Positions 35,564 to 45,781 of a stretch of 64,000 bases of DNA are shown one piece after another. A program made the position numbers and the translations under genes. Source of the stretch: Orobanche coerulescens (Eukaryota; Streptophyta; Magnoliopsida; Lamiales; Orobanchaceae); assembly GCA_033398695.1 (NCBI GenBank), contig CM065806.1:36853001-36917000 (forward strand), read 5' to 3'. The notes under the pieces were generated by a model. The model ran no database searches, had not been told where the DNA came from, and saw nothing but the letters and a program-made list of their open reading frames with translations. Each line of letters begins with the position of its first letter. Within the stretch, counting starts at the first letter, position 1.

Positions 35564-38205
35564 TGTAATACCCGGTTGTAATTCATTCATTTCCATTCAG
35601 TAATTATCAGTCTGTAATTGTCACTCAGTAATTTTCACTCATTAATAATCACTCATCATTCATGAATCACTCATTTGCGTTCAATGTTGGCATGTTGTAA
35701 TCGTATATTAGTTACCGATCGTCATTTTATCTCCGTTTTTAGATCGAGACGGGAGTATTATCATTTTCATTGTGATTGATAGCCTTGTACTGGGAGTATG
35801 ATCTTTGGCTCGTGTTAGACTTGTTCACTTCCACATTCGTATGGTATGTCGGATCATTCATCACTCGTAGCAAGGAATCGGAGTTATCGGATTTATTCAC
35901 CTTGGCCAGCATTGAGTTACGGTCGTAAGGTTCTGGGATACGGCCGTAAGTTCAGCGGGTACGGCCGTAAGGCGTCTGACCGTGACGTGGTCCAAGAGCC
36001 GCCTGCATTTTGGCAAAAGGCGAGTTACGGCCGTAAGAAGGGGAAGATACGGCCGTAAGTGGTGTTCGTAAATTTCGGGTGTTGTCGACCAAGGGTGACT
36101 TACGGCCGTAAGGGTTGCGGCATACGACCGTAAGTCGAGGCAGGTACGGCCGTAAGGCTTGGCCGGATACGGCCGTACGCTGCAGGCAGGATGTCTGGCC
36201 ATTTTTGACGAAGGCGGGTTACGCCCGTAAGGTTGGCCGGTTACGTCCGTATCATCCGAGTTACGGCCGTAAGGTGTGCGGATACGTCCGTAAGGATGTC
36301 GGCGGATGTTTTGACGAAGGCGGGTTACGCCCGTAACTCAGGAGCGGTTACGGCCGTAAGTCTGTCGGCAGGCTTTCGGACGAAGCCGAGTTACGGCCGT
36401 ATGAGTTGGCCGGTTACGGCCGTAAGGCCGTTGACTTGGAATGTTGCGGCCGTAAGAGGGCCGAGTTACGGCCGTAACTTCCGGCAGTATTTAAGGACTT
36501 GGCCGGGTCATTTTTCCTCACTTCTTCATTTTTCCATCTTTATCCGAGAGAGAGGGTTGAGGGAGAGATTTTGCAATCATCAATCACTTGAGTGTGTAAT
36601 TTTCATCATCTTCATTCATTTGGGAAGCTTGGATACTCGTTTAAACTCGTGTTCATCGGATCGAAGTGATTGGATCTTCAAGAGGTAATTTCTTCAACAC
36701 CTTGGATTTCGATTCTATGTTGAGATATGATGTTTTGGACATTATAATCATGTTATATAAAGGGATATGTATATGATTATGAGTTTGTATAAGGATTCAT
36801 TGGATTATTGAGGGATTATTCAAGAACACTTGAATATCGAGTTGAAATTGGGGGTTTTCGATTAATTGTCGTTATAATCACGTTTTCGGATATTCATTTT
36901 GGATTATTGATCTTTTGGAAGATGTTTGTTGGTTTGAAACACTTCTTGGGGGATTTGATAGTGGCTTATTGAGATTTGATCGTAAACAATCGGAGTTTGG
37001 CCACAACGTATTCGATATAATGCCCCAATGAATTTAGTTTAATCGTATCGACGTTTTGAGTTCGTTATATTTGTGTTTGATTCGTATATTGAACGGGTTG
37101 TTGGATATTGTATAATTCAAGGTTGTTCGAGCGACCGATATCTCAATTAGGACGTCGTTCGTGGAAGGATAATTGTCACCGGTATTGTGTAAGTTGATTC
37201 TTACTCAGTTAAAAGGATATTCATTTCCTTTTGTTGTTGTTCATTCATATTCGTAACTCATTCATCATTGTGTTAACCGTATTAAAACTTGTCATTGTCA
37301 ATTAATCACTTCAGTTACAAGGAACGACAGTTCCAATCATTTCGTTGAGTTATCATTCATTTCACTATCATTTTATCTCGGTGAGTCATTATTCGTTTCC
37401 GATGTCACTTTTGTTATATCGTGGCATTCCGGGTCATACTGGCGTGCCGGTTGGTATGTGTAGGATTTTCATGTCGGACACATTTATGTCATGTGTTGGT
37501 TGTTGGCCTCACATTGGACTGTGCACACGAGTCGATTGCTTCGTGAGACTGATTAGGTACAAGACCACGCGGGTATTCGATCGATACTCGTTGGTGGCTT
37601 GTGCACGGACACATTTCCATCCCGGGCGTAGTGTGGCGCCACCCTTTGAGCCGTACTGTTAGTTGATTCATACATCATGTTTGATTGCGTATGTTTTCAA
37701 CAAGATTGGGTTATAATCTAACCGTCTCATTTTAATCGAACTTGTGGTTTATACTACATATTTATATGATTGTGCTTATTCAACTCTGGAGGATTGTTGT
37801 TCTGTTTAACTGACCTCATTTGGGGATATTGTTTCTCAGGTCATGGCAAGGCAAAGGCACAGGGAGAGCACGTTGACGGCGAGGAGTCCCAATGATACTA
37901 GAAGGGGGCACCAGTCTGTTCAGTCATTTATTCAGTCATTTATGTTTCCTTTATTTATTCCGCTGCAGACATTCCGTTTGAATACTCATTTCATTCAGTG
38001 TTGTGTATTTTATCGTCACATAAGATACACATGTATTCTATTTTATCCTGGGTGTGTTGTATGAAACTCCTAATCGGAGTAATTGATGTTGTAATGTGGT
38101 TCGGTACTACATTTATCCTGTGTAATTCATCCTTTTTCATTCGCCTGGTGGGTCCCAGTCGGGGGTCCACGGCACTGTAATATCCGCCTAGTTTGGGGTG
38201 TTACA
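35564..38205 (+). repeat. solo gypsy LTR (2642 bp) inside gypsy C gag
   Basis: It starts TGTAATACCC and ends GGGGTGTTACA, flanked by a perfect CCAGC duplication (35559-35563 and 38206-38210). There is no internal region, so it is a product of LTR-LTR recombination. Orientation is taken from the TATA box and from the TGTAATA start shared with other gypsy LTRs. It contains 19 TTACGGCCGTAA-type palindromes. The frames inside it (for example at 36.1-36.7 kb) are repeat-driven and not genes. Confidence 0.93.
35917..36495 (+). promoter_or_regulatory. LTR promoter: nineteen TTACGGCCGTAAG palindromes plus TATA-like box
   Basis: Copies start near 35917, 35939, 35960, 36025, 36048, 36100, 36122, 36144, 36167, 36219, 36241, 36261, 36282, 36325, 36348, 36391, 36414, 36444 and 36466. 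The commonest step is 20-23 bp; larger steps are 30, 43, 52 and 65 bp. A TATTTAAG box lies at about 36488-36495, roughly 22 bp after the last copy starts. Transcription start and leader would follow. Confidence 0.72.
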
Positions 38206-38508
38206 CCAGCATCCTCCACCATTTGATATTGGCCACAAATAATTCTTTGCGCATCGGTGCACCCAATGAGCTCAAAGGTGCGCTCAAGGGACATGAACCA
38301 TTCATCAACGAAAGCTGGTCCTTCTCGACCGTTAAATGTGGGTGGAGTGAAACGTCGGAATTGTTGCACAACTTGTGCCTGAGTTGGAGTTGGCACGTTA
38401 TTGTTGTGGTTATCCTGACCTCCGTCACCACCACCAAGGTTAGCATTCTGACCACCGAGATTATCTGCACCTCGGTTAGCTGGGCGTCCACGTCCACGAG
38501 TTGCCATT
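38206..38508 (-). pseudogene. gypsy C gag, N-terminal piece
   Basis: The ATG at 38506-38508 begins MATRGRGRPANRGADN, followed by a glycine/asparagine-rich stretch. The gag domain start follows (FRRFTPPTFNGREGPAFVDE), ending at QYQMVEDAG where the solo LTR is inserted. The upstream in-frame ATG at 38531 is less likely, because the first choice matches the usual basic start of this gag group. Confidence 0.85.
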
Positions 38509-38932
38509 ATCCTAAGGCATACCACACGCAACGATCCTTCAGTACTTACCCAACGAGAGGGAGAAATAAAATGGAGGCGTTACACTGCATCTATAGGTTG
38601 AGCACCAGAGATTTCTAGCAATGATGACTTTCGCATGTCACACATATACTTATGAATTTATAAGAAAACAATTTCATGCCCAAATATTTTATCATAAAAT
38701 TTTTATATACAAAATAGACTGAAGATGCATCTTTAATGCATGAATCATGGTTGATCTGGTAAACTGCATTTATCACATAATGAATAATAATAACTTAATG
38801 TACCTTGGAGTCGACGTGGAGCGGCAGAGGTGGATGATCATAATTGCTAAAGAAATATTTGACTACTTGCGAAAATGAAATTTTAGTTTAGAAAAAGAAA
38901 CCATTTTAACGAGTCTACAGAACCGTAAACTT

Positions 38933-38944
38933 GCTCCGATACCA
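38933..38944 (-). other. primer binding site of gypsy C
   Basis: The minus strand reads TGGTATCGGAGC, 4 bp inside the 5' LTR. Confidence 0.88.
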
Positions 38945-38948
38945 CTTA

Positions 38949-41261
38949 TGTAGCGACCACTTTTCTAAATATGATTCTTCAAATTTTAAGACGAATAAAT
39001 AAAAATACTGCAGCGGGAATATATTTAAAAAAAAGACAAACTTAATAATTGCAAGTAATATTCTCGAGTCATTGTTAAAACAAAACATACCTTGACGTAA
39101 AAATAAAACAAATTGAACACTTGTTCATAAACATAGTTTGAGAGAAATAACATTAAATAAATAAACATCTAATCATAGGCTTGATCATCCCACTCTCAAT
39201 CGCATGCCACATCGAGCTCCTCAACCTGAAAGGGGTTAAGTAGTGGGGTGAGCTTCCAACTCGCTCAGTGTGGAGAGTACGCAATATGTCTACGTTAATT
39301 ACTAAATATATTAGCAAGTATAAACAACATGACTGATAAATTCTGAAGCCCGTCGGCTAGCCCGAAGGCTTTATGCACATTTAAGTGCTTCTGACTGATT
39401 TGCACATTTAAGTGCTTCTGACTGATTGCACATTTAAGTGCTTCTGACTGATTTCACGTGCACATACGAGATAATATATAAAGCAATTAAAATAAATAAA
39501 AGCGTAATAAATCCCCACACCTGGATAAAATGCAGTTCTTGAACTTGAATGTGATGAAATGCTTGACTCGACAATTCTAGGCCCGTAAGTTCTTGTTATT
39601 ATCTACAAATAATGATAGTTTATTATTAATATAATATTATAATTGAAAATAATATACAAGACATAACTTGAATTGAATATTATTATTATTAGAGAAATCT
39701 ACGTATTTAATGGCTTGGATGGATAATGCTGAATTTTAATTATTGAAAAGCTGATTGAAGTAAAATTGAAGAAATTAAATATTTAAGGACTGAAATTGAA
39801 GGAGTTATAAGGCTGATTGGAGTTAATCCATAAGAATTAACTATCGGAGGGCTGGAAATGAAGGAATTATAAGTAGTATGGGGTCAATTGACAGAATTAT
39901 AAAACTTAGGGGCTAAGACCGAAAGGAATTAAAAAAATTGGGGCTAAAATGGAAATTATGAGGTTATAAAGTTCTTCTCCACGATGAGAAATCATTTCCC
40001 ATCTCTCTCTGCCAATTCTCTCCAAAATCCCTACGACCCACCTGCAAACTCGAAATCCTTCACCCATCAAACGAAAGTCCGGCGGATAACATTGCCGCGG
40101 TGACCATCGATCGGAGAGGCAGCCATACCCTCGCCATGAACTTCGCACTCGGGTAGGCCAGCAAATCTCCGCCTAAACTCTCGGTGGTAGGAACAATGGG
40201 GTCGCGGTCTCTGACTCCGACTAAACTCAACGGCGGCGACAAGAAGATGAAGAATAAGGTATGTCAGGCGTGAACCTCTTTCTCTTTGTCCGATTTCCCA
40301 TCAGAAGTGCTAGTTCGGTAATCGTCTGAGTTTTGGGTTGTCAGTCGGATCTGGTTATGCGGTTTGGGGCTTGGAATTACTGAGTTTGATTTAAGATGGG
40401 TTGAAGAGTTGAAACCTATGCACCCGAACCAGGGAAGGAACCGAAACCGGCACTCGGGTGAGAAGGAAGGAAAGGGGCGTCTGAGGTGGAAGGATTAGAG
40501 AAGGAAGAAAAATAAAATACCAAGAATGTAAAAGTTCTTACCTCTCTGTATCTGGTGGATGAACAAATACGTGAATAATTTCTCTATCTGGTGGATTATA
40601 GTTTTGCTGTAAATGAAATTTCCTGGTGTGTGATTTGTGTAAATTTTCGAAGATGATCGTTTGCTGGACAGAGAATTGTGAAATGTTCTGAGTTTAATTT
40701 GTTGTTTGTGGTTTTATACTGGAAATCGATAACTGATTCTTCCCATGATGAATAACTTCTCCTGAAGTTCCTCCCCCTCAACTCCACTCTTGCCATTGCC
40801 AACCTCCATCGTGAGAAAGTGGAGTTCCCACCTTTCTGGTCGTGTGGAATATTTCTAAATGGGCTGGGGGTTATTAATTTTAATTGGGCTTGGCAAGTAA
40901 TTGTAGGATTTGGACTATAATTATTATTATTAGTTGATTTGGGCCTTATAATGGTTGGCTGGCCCAAAATGTATGTATTAAAATTAATAAAAATGGACTT
41001 GTAAAATCTTATGCGTAACAATTAATATTGCTTAAAATTTGACTCGGGCCTAGAAATGACGACATAAACACGATGAAATAAAACGAAAAATGACACGACA
41101 TGAATCACATGTCTGAACATGAATTATAATGACAAATAAATTTTCATGATCATGAGAATGAAATGAATTAAATGATAAATTATTCGGGCATTAATTTAAT
41201 AAAATTGAACATGTTTTTCTGTAATTCACAATAAATGTATATGCGAAATCAGGGCGTTACA
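38949..41261 (-). repeat. 5' LTR of gypsy C (2313 bp)
   Basis: This is the sister of 29130-31461. It holds three copies of the 27-bp tandem unit at about 39370-39455 instead of four. It ends GGGCGTTACA, followed by the GGGAT duplication. Confidence 0.94.
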
Positions 41262-42056
41262 GGGATAACTGGTGGGGTTATCATCGGGTATGTCTTGCGG
41301 GGACTCCGAGGTTCGTAGCTTGTTAGTACGATGCCGGGATAACTTATGGTTGTGATGTGGTTATGTGATGTACATGTCATTGGTTGTCCAATCGGGTATG
41401 TTCTGTAGGAGCATCCGAGGTTCGTAGCTTGTTAGTGCGATGCCGGGATAACTATGAACGTATATATTATTGTGGTCACGTGACTGTTGTTACGGTGACA
41501 TGTGATTTGGTATGGTTTCCCTGTAGGTTATTCACTCAGATATGTTCTACGGGGGCATCTGAGGTCCGTGGCTTGCTAGCACGGGACGAGAATAATATGT
41601 GGAAACATATTGTTATGATATGATCGGGTCTTGGACCCCGTGCTTTGTGATCGGAATGGTATGATTGGGTCGTAGACCCCGTGTGTTGTTATCGTAATTG
41701 TGCTTTGGGAAAATGACTTTTGGGCTGTGTCCCTAAATGTTTTCGAAAGTCTTGAGAATTCTTAAATCCCAAATGTTTTCAAAACTCCCGAGATCGTAAA
41801 ATATGTTTACAAGATGTATATCGGGTTTACCCTATCTTTCGATTTAACCGTTTTGATCAAGTGATTTACCTCGGAAAGTATGTTTATGATTTCTAAGTCC
41901 TTGGAGTATGATGTGTATGGCTTGTTTTCGTATTTTATACTTGCACTAGCAAAACAGTGGAGTTTTGCTAACCCCCGAGTATTCGGGGGGTGGATGTCTG
42001 TAATTACATTCAGGTTTTGGGGAGCATAACACAGGGTCGGCATGAAGGATGATGAA
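41262..42056 (+). repeat. gypsy LTR (plus strand), second part, 3' truncated
   Basis: This continues the LTR cut at 29129. A roughly 60-bp module (CGGGTATGT, then CCGAGGTTCGT and TTGTTAGTGCGATG) recurs at about 29065, 41285, 41392 and, diverged, 41530. The ACTTGCACTAGCA block at about 41940 and GGATGATG at 42045 match LTR A. After about 42056 similarity stops, so the last few hundred bases of the LTR are missing. Confidence 0.8.
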
Positions 42057-42649
42057 AGAAGACTGAAAAAAATTAGGATAATTTACTTGCAATATCTCTT
42101 GATGAACCTTTTAAATCTCATAATATCCTTTAATCCAATCACTACCACATAGATGCATCTCAACTGACCAGTTTTCATTTAGGCTCTTTTTGCATCAATC
42201 ATTCTGGATTCAGCACTAAAAGTTGCCTCAGAAGCAACTGTAGTAATTGAAATTTATAGTAAATCTTTTGTCATTATGCTTAACACTCGATACTTTGCCT
42301 CATTTACCTTTCACCATTGAAGAAAGTTAAAATGTGTTCAAATTGTACTCTTTCAGGGGGCTCAGACAAATACATATCAAGATCATATTTAGAAGTATTC
42401 ACTACATCAACACTATCAAGAAAAGCCTGAAAGCTTCTTGATCGATCAAAAACTTATCCTAAAAATAGGAGTTTTTGAGTCGCTCGCAAATATATACGAG
42501 GTAGAAGTAGTTGTGGTAAGTTCTACCAAGGTCTTTTCTCTCGAGGATTGTTCAACAGGGCTTCGTATAATATTTTGTTACAGATTGCGAGAAATAAATA
42601 CTAAAATATTTTAAAATAGATTATTGAGTTTTTAAATATTAACTAAATT

Positions 42650-43030
42650 AAAATGCACTATTTTTAATTTAAACTATTTTTATTAAGACTATTTATACTA
42701 GACTATTTATATTAAGACTATTTATACTAGATTATTTATATTAAGACTATTTATACTAGACTATTTATATTAAGACTATTTATACTAGAGTATTTATATT
42801 AAGACTATTTTTAATACTACTATTTTTAATACTACTATTTTTAATGAGACTATTTATATTAAGACTATTTATACTAGACTATTTATATTAAGACTATTTA
42901 TACTAGACTATTTTTACTAGATTATTTATATTAAGACTATTTTTAATACTACTATTTTTAATGAGACTATTTTTATACTAGACTATTTATATTAATACTA
43001 TTTATAACTAGACTATTTTTAAAGTAGACT
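42650..43030. repeat. AT-rich tandem array
   Basis: Repeats of TATTTATACTAGAC and TATTTATATTAAGAC alternate, with variants containing TTTTTAATACTAC, in more than a dozen short units. Confidence 0.85.
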
Positions 43031-43163
43031 ATTTTTTACTATTGAAAATGAATAGAATTAAAATGAGTTGGGAATTTATAAAATCTAGGGGATTATGAGT
43101 TCATTAAATTAGGTTTTTAATTAAGTATGGGAATTGATTTACACGGATATAAAAGAAAAAACG

Positions 43164-43613
43164 AATGTTGATCGAGTAATCAACTTTTCACCTCATAACT
43201 TTCGTATTCAAAGATGTCTTAATCACTTTTGCTATTTTAAGATGTTGATAACAAGATTAACACTTGATAGATTGAAAAGATGTATTTCCAATACACTTAA
43301 CAATCAATCAAGGAGGTTTCACTAGTAGAAATAGGATATGATCAATCTCTATTTAAACCAATTAGTCCTTTCATTTCTTTAACTTGACTATTTTTAGGAT
43401 AAACGATTGTTCATCGAGTAATCAACTTTTCACCTCATAACTTTCGTATTCAAAGGTGTCTTAACCACTTTCGCAATCTTAAGATGTTGATAACAAGATT
43501 AACACTTGATAGATTGAAGAGATATGTTTCCAATTCACTCAACAATCAATCAAGGAGGTTTCATTAGTAGAAATAGAATATGATCAATCTCTATTTAAAC
43601 CAATTAGTCCTTT
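43164..43613. repeat. direct duplication, period about 242 bp
   Basis: Two copies (about 43164-43372 and 43404-43613) share ATCGAGTAATCAACTTTTCA at the start and CCAATTAGTCCTTT at the end, with several substitutions. Confidence 0.88.
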
Positions 43614-44835
43614 TTAATCAAAATAGTGTAAATCAATCAAATACTCAATATATAACCTAATAGAAATCCCCATTCCCATAGGAAGAAAGATTAGCTACTC
43701 ATTGGTTTATACAAACTAAAATTATAATAGAAATAATTGATATATATATATATATAGAAACTTTTAATTACTAGAACTTAATGACAATAGATGAAACTTA
43801 CTTGAATATGATGTATCAAAGTGCAAGAAACATACTTCAATATATAACTTCAAACTTGTTCAAAGGTTACAAGCTTACAAAAATTGAAAGTAAAATACTA
43901 AGTGCTTATTGATCAAGCACTTTTCAATTACAAACTAAACGAAAAAAAACTTGAAACCAAAAAATGAAATACAAACTAAAGTAAAGAGTTGTAAGGAAAA
44001 TATCTTGCTAAAAGAAAGGGGTGTTTCTTGGCAAGAAGAGGAGATGATTTCTTCATGGGTGAAGGTGTCCTTTTATAGATAATTTTCAAGAATACAATTG
44101 ATTATTTAATTCAAAATATCTATTGTAGTATCTTGATTAATTTTTTTTCACACTTCACCTATGTCTTTGATTATTCAGATTTTTGACCAAAAAAATATCT
44201 TGTGGTTGAGTTCACAAGATGGTCAAAAGTGGACTATTTTTGCATGGCATCTGCGTAAAAACGGTGCTGAAAAATGGCCCATTTTGCGCCGTATTATATA
44301 GGCGTATTAGGATGACTCGGTCTTGTCTGGAACACGCGCAAGGACCCGGCGGAAAATATGCGCCGTGTTGTAAACGGTCGAGAGAAACGACCCTATTTGC
44401 GCCGTGTGTTCTGCCGTGTTTTGTCACATTTTTTTCTTGGAAAATTCTGATTTTGATTTCGGTTTGGTTTTTCGACCTTTTTGATATTTTATGCCAGTAA
44501 CCTGCAAAATAAATATTATTAGCTCATGTTTTGATATTTCTTCAAAATAATTAAATTCTATCAAAATCAGTATGATTATGCCAGAAAAAGGTGATATTTT
44601 GTATATGAATTTTAGATCAATTATGCACTAATCACTTCTCTTTTCCAAACCATAACTTGTATTACAACCAGCATCTTTGTTTTTATTTTGGGATTGATGA
44701 TTTTTCTTATATGATTCTTAATACAACTTAAATAATTTATTTAAATTATCAGTCAACTTCTCTTTCTGTGTATCAGCATTATTACTTGTTGGATACAAGA
44801 AACCAAACACCCAAGTAATGAAAAACATTTTGTGC

Positions 44836-45781
44836 CTAAAGGCACCAAGATAGTCAACAAGGCATCAAGATGGGCAACAACCAACAAGATAGGATTAAGA
44901 GCTGCCTCAAAACAGTTTCATCATAGGAAAGTGGGCAGCAAGATAGGCAACAACATAGGCAACATCATCGCAACAACATAGACAACAAGATATGCAACAA
45001 GGCAACAACATAGGCAAGAACAAGATCAGTGTAGTATCAGTTATGTAATTCGTGTAGTATCAGTTTTGTATCAGTGTAGTATCAACATAGGCAAAACTGA
45101 TTCAGTTCTACAATAACATAGACAAAAAGATAGTCAACAAGATAAGCCTCAGAACAATTTCATCACATGCAACAAGATAGGCAACAACATAAGCAACAAC
45201 AAGATCAAGGTGTAGTATCAGTTCTGTAATCTGTGTATTATCATTTTTGTATCAGTGTAGTATTAACATAGGCAAAACTGATGCAGTTATGTAATAAGAT
45301 ACACAAAAAGATAGGTAACAAGATAGGTCTCAGAATAATGTCATCACAGGTAACAAGATAGGTAACAATATAGGCAACAAAATAATCAAAATGTAGTATC
45401 AGTTCTGTATCAGTTCTGTAATCTGTGTAGTACTCCCTCCGGCCCACGATCTTGAGGCGTATTGACTTTTTTGTGGTCAATATTTTTCAATTTTGACCAC
45501 GAATTAATCTCAAACTATAATGTTAAAATGTGTTTTTATTATGAAACTTTTATTGTGAAGTTTGAGATTAATTCGTAGTCAAACCTGTGTCGATCGCAAA
45601 AAATCAAGACACCTCAAGATCGTCGGGATGGAGAGAGTATCATTTTTGTATCAAAGTAGTATGAGCAAAGGCAAAATTGATTCAGTTCTGCAATAACATA
45701 CACAAAAGGATAGGCAACAAGATAGACAACAACATGGGCAAATAAAATATCAAACTATAGTATCAGTTCTGTATTAGTTAC
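44836..45781 (-). other. probable 946-bp intron of hAT transposase, built of tandem repeats
   Basis: On the minus strand the exon ends CTTGATCCTAC, then GTAACT. The intron ends CCTTTAG and the next exon starts GCACAAAATG. Joining gives LDPTHKMFFITW, in frame and matching the hAT family wording. The interior has at least three units of about 180 bp with AACAAGATAGGCAACAACATA and GTAGTATCAGTTCTGTAAT words, and one Stowaway MITE. Confidence 0.65.
45433..45637. mobile_element. Stowaway-type MITE (205 bp)
   Basis: The termini CTCCCTCCGGCCCACGATCT and, inverted, CTCTCTCCATCCCGACGATC are flanked by TA (45431-45432 and 45638-45639). Long internal arms also pair (AATTAATCTCAAACT with AGTTTGAGATTAATT), giving a near full-length hairpin. 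The neighbouring repeat units supply the empty site. Confidence 0.93.

Larger units (their letters stand above)
29130..41261 (-). mobile_element. Ty3/gypsy chromovirus C, complete, recently inserted
   Basis: LTRs at 29130-31461 and 38949-41261 are almost identical, with roughly a dozen substitutions noticed plus one repeat-unit difference. The perfect duplication GGGAT lies at 29125-29129 and 41262-41266. The primer site is at 38933-38944 and the polypurine tract at 31462-31475. The minus strand codes gag, protease, RT, RNase H, integrase and chromodomain. A later solo LTR (35564-38205) splits gag. This element itself interrupts another gypsy LTR. Confidence 0.95.
42459..44630. mobile_element. 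unclassified 2.2-kb insertion in the hAT gene
   Basis: Taking out 42459-44630 and one ATC (42456-42458 and 44631-44633) rejoins hAT coding sequence as KRSDKFLIDQEAF. The interior is non-coding: an AT-rich tandem array (42650-43030), a 242-bp duplication (43164-43613), and a GC-richer patch at 44.22-44.42 kb with GCGCCGT words. The ends match no transposon signature I know; an LTR-retrotransposon-derived non-autonomous element is one possibility. Confidence 0.55.

Noticed and set aside
35917..36480. CRISPR-like regularly spaced palindromic repeats
   Set aside because: The repeat is only 12-13 bp, linkers are about 10 bp and vary, there are no cas genes, and the array lies in a plant retrotransposon LTR beside a TATA box.
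36115..36688. Plus-strand frames with repeated YGRK words
   Set aside because: They are produced by translation of the TTACGGCCGTAAG array and do not represent a repeat protein.
45044..45430. Coding frame across the GTAGTATCAGTT repeats
   Set aside because: Repeats are non-coding and lie between splice-compatible ends of the hAT gene.
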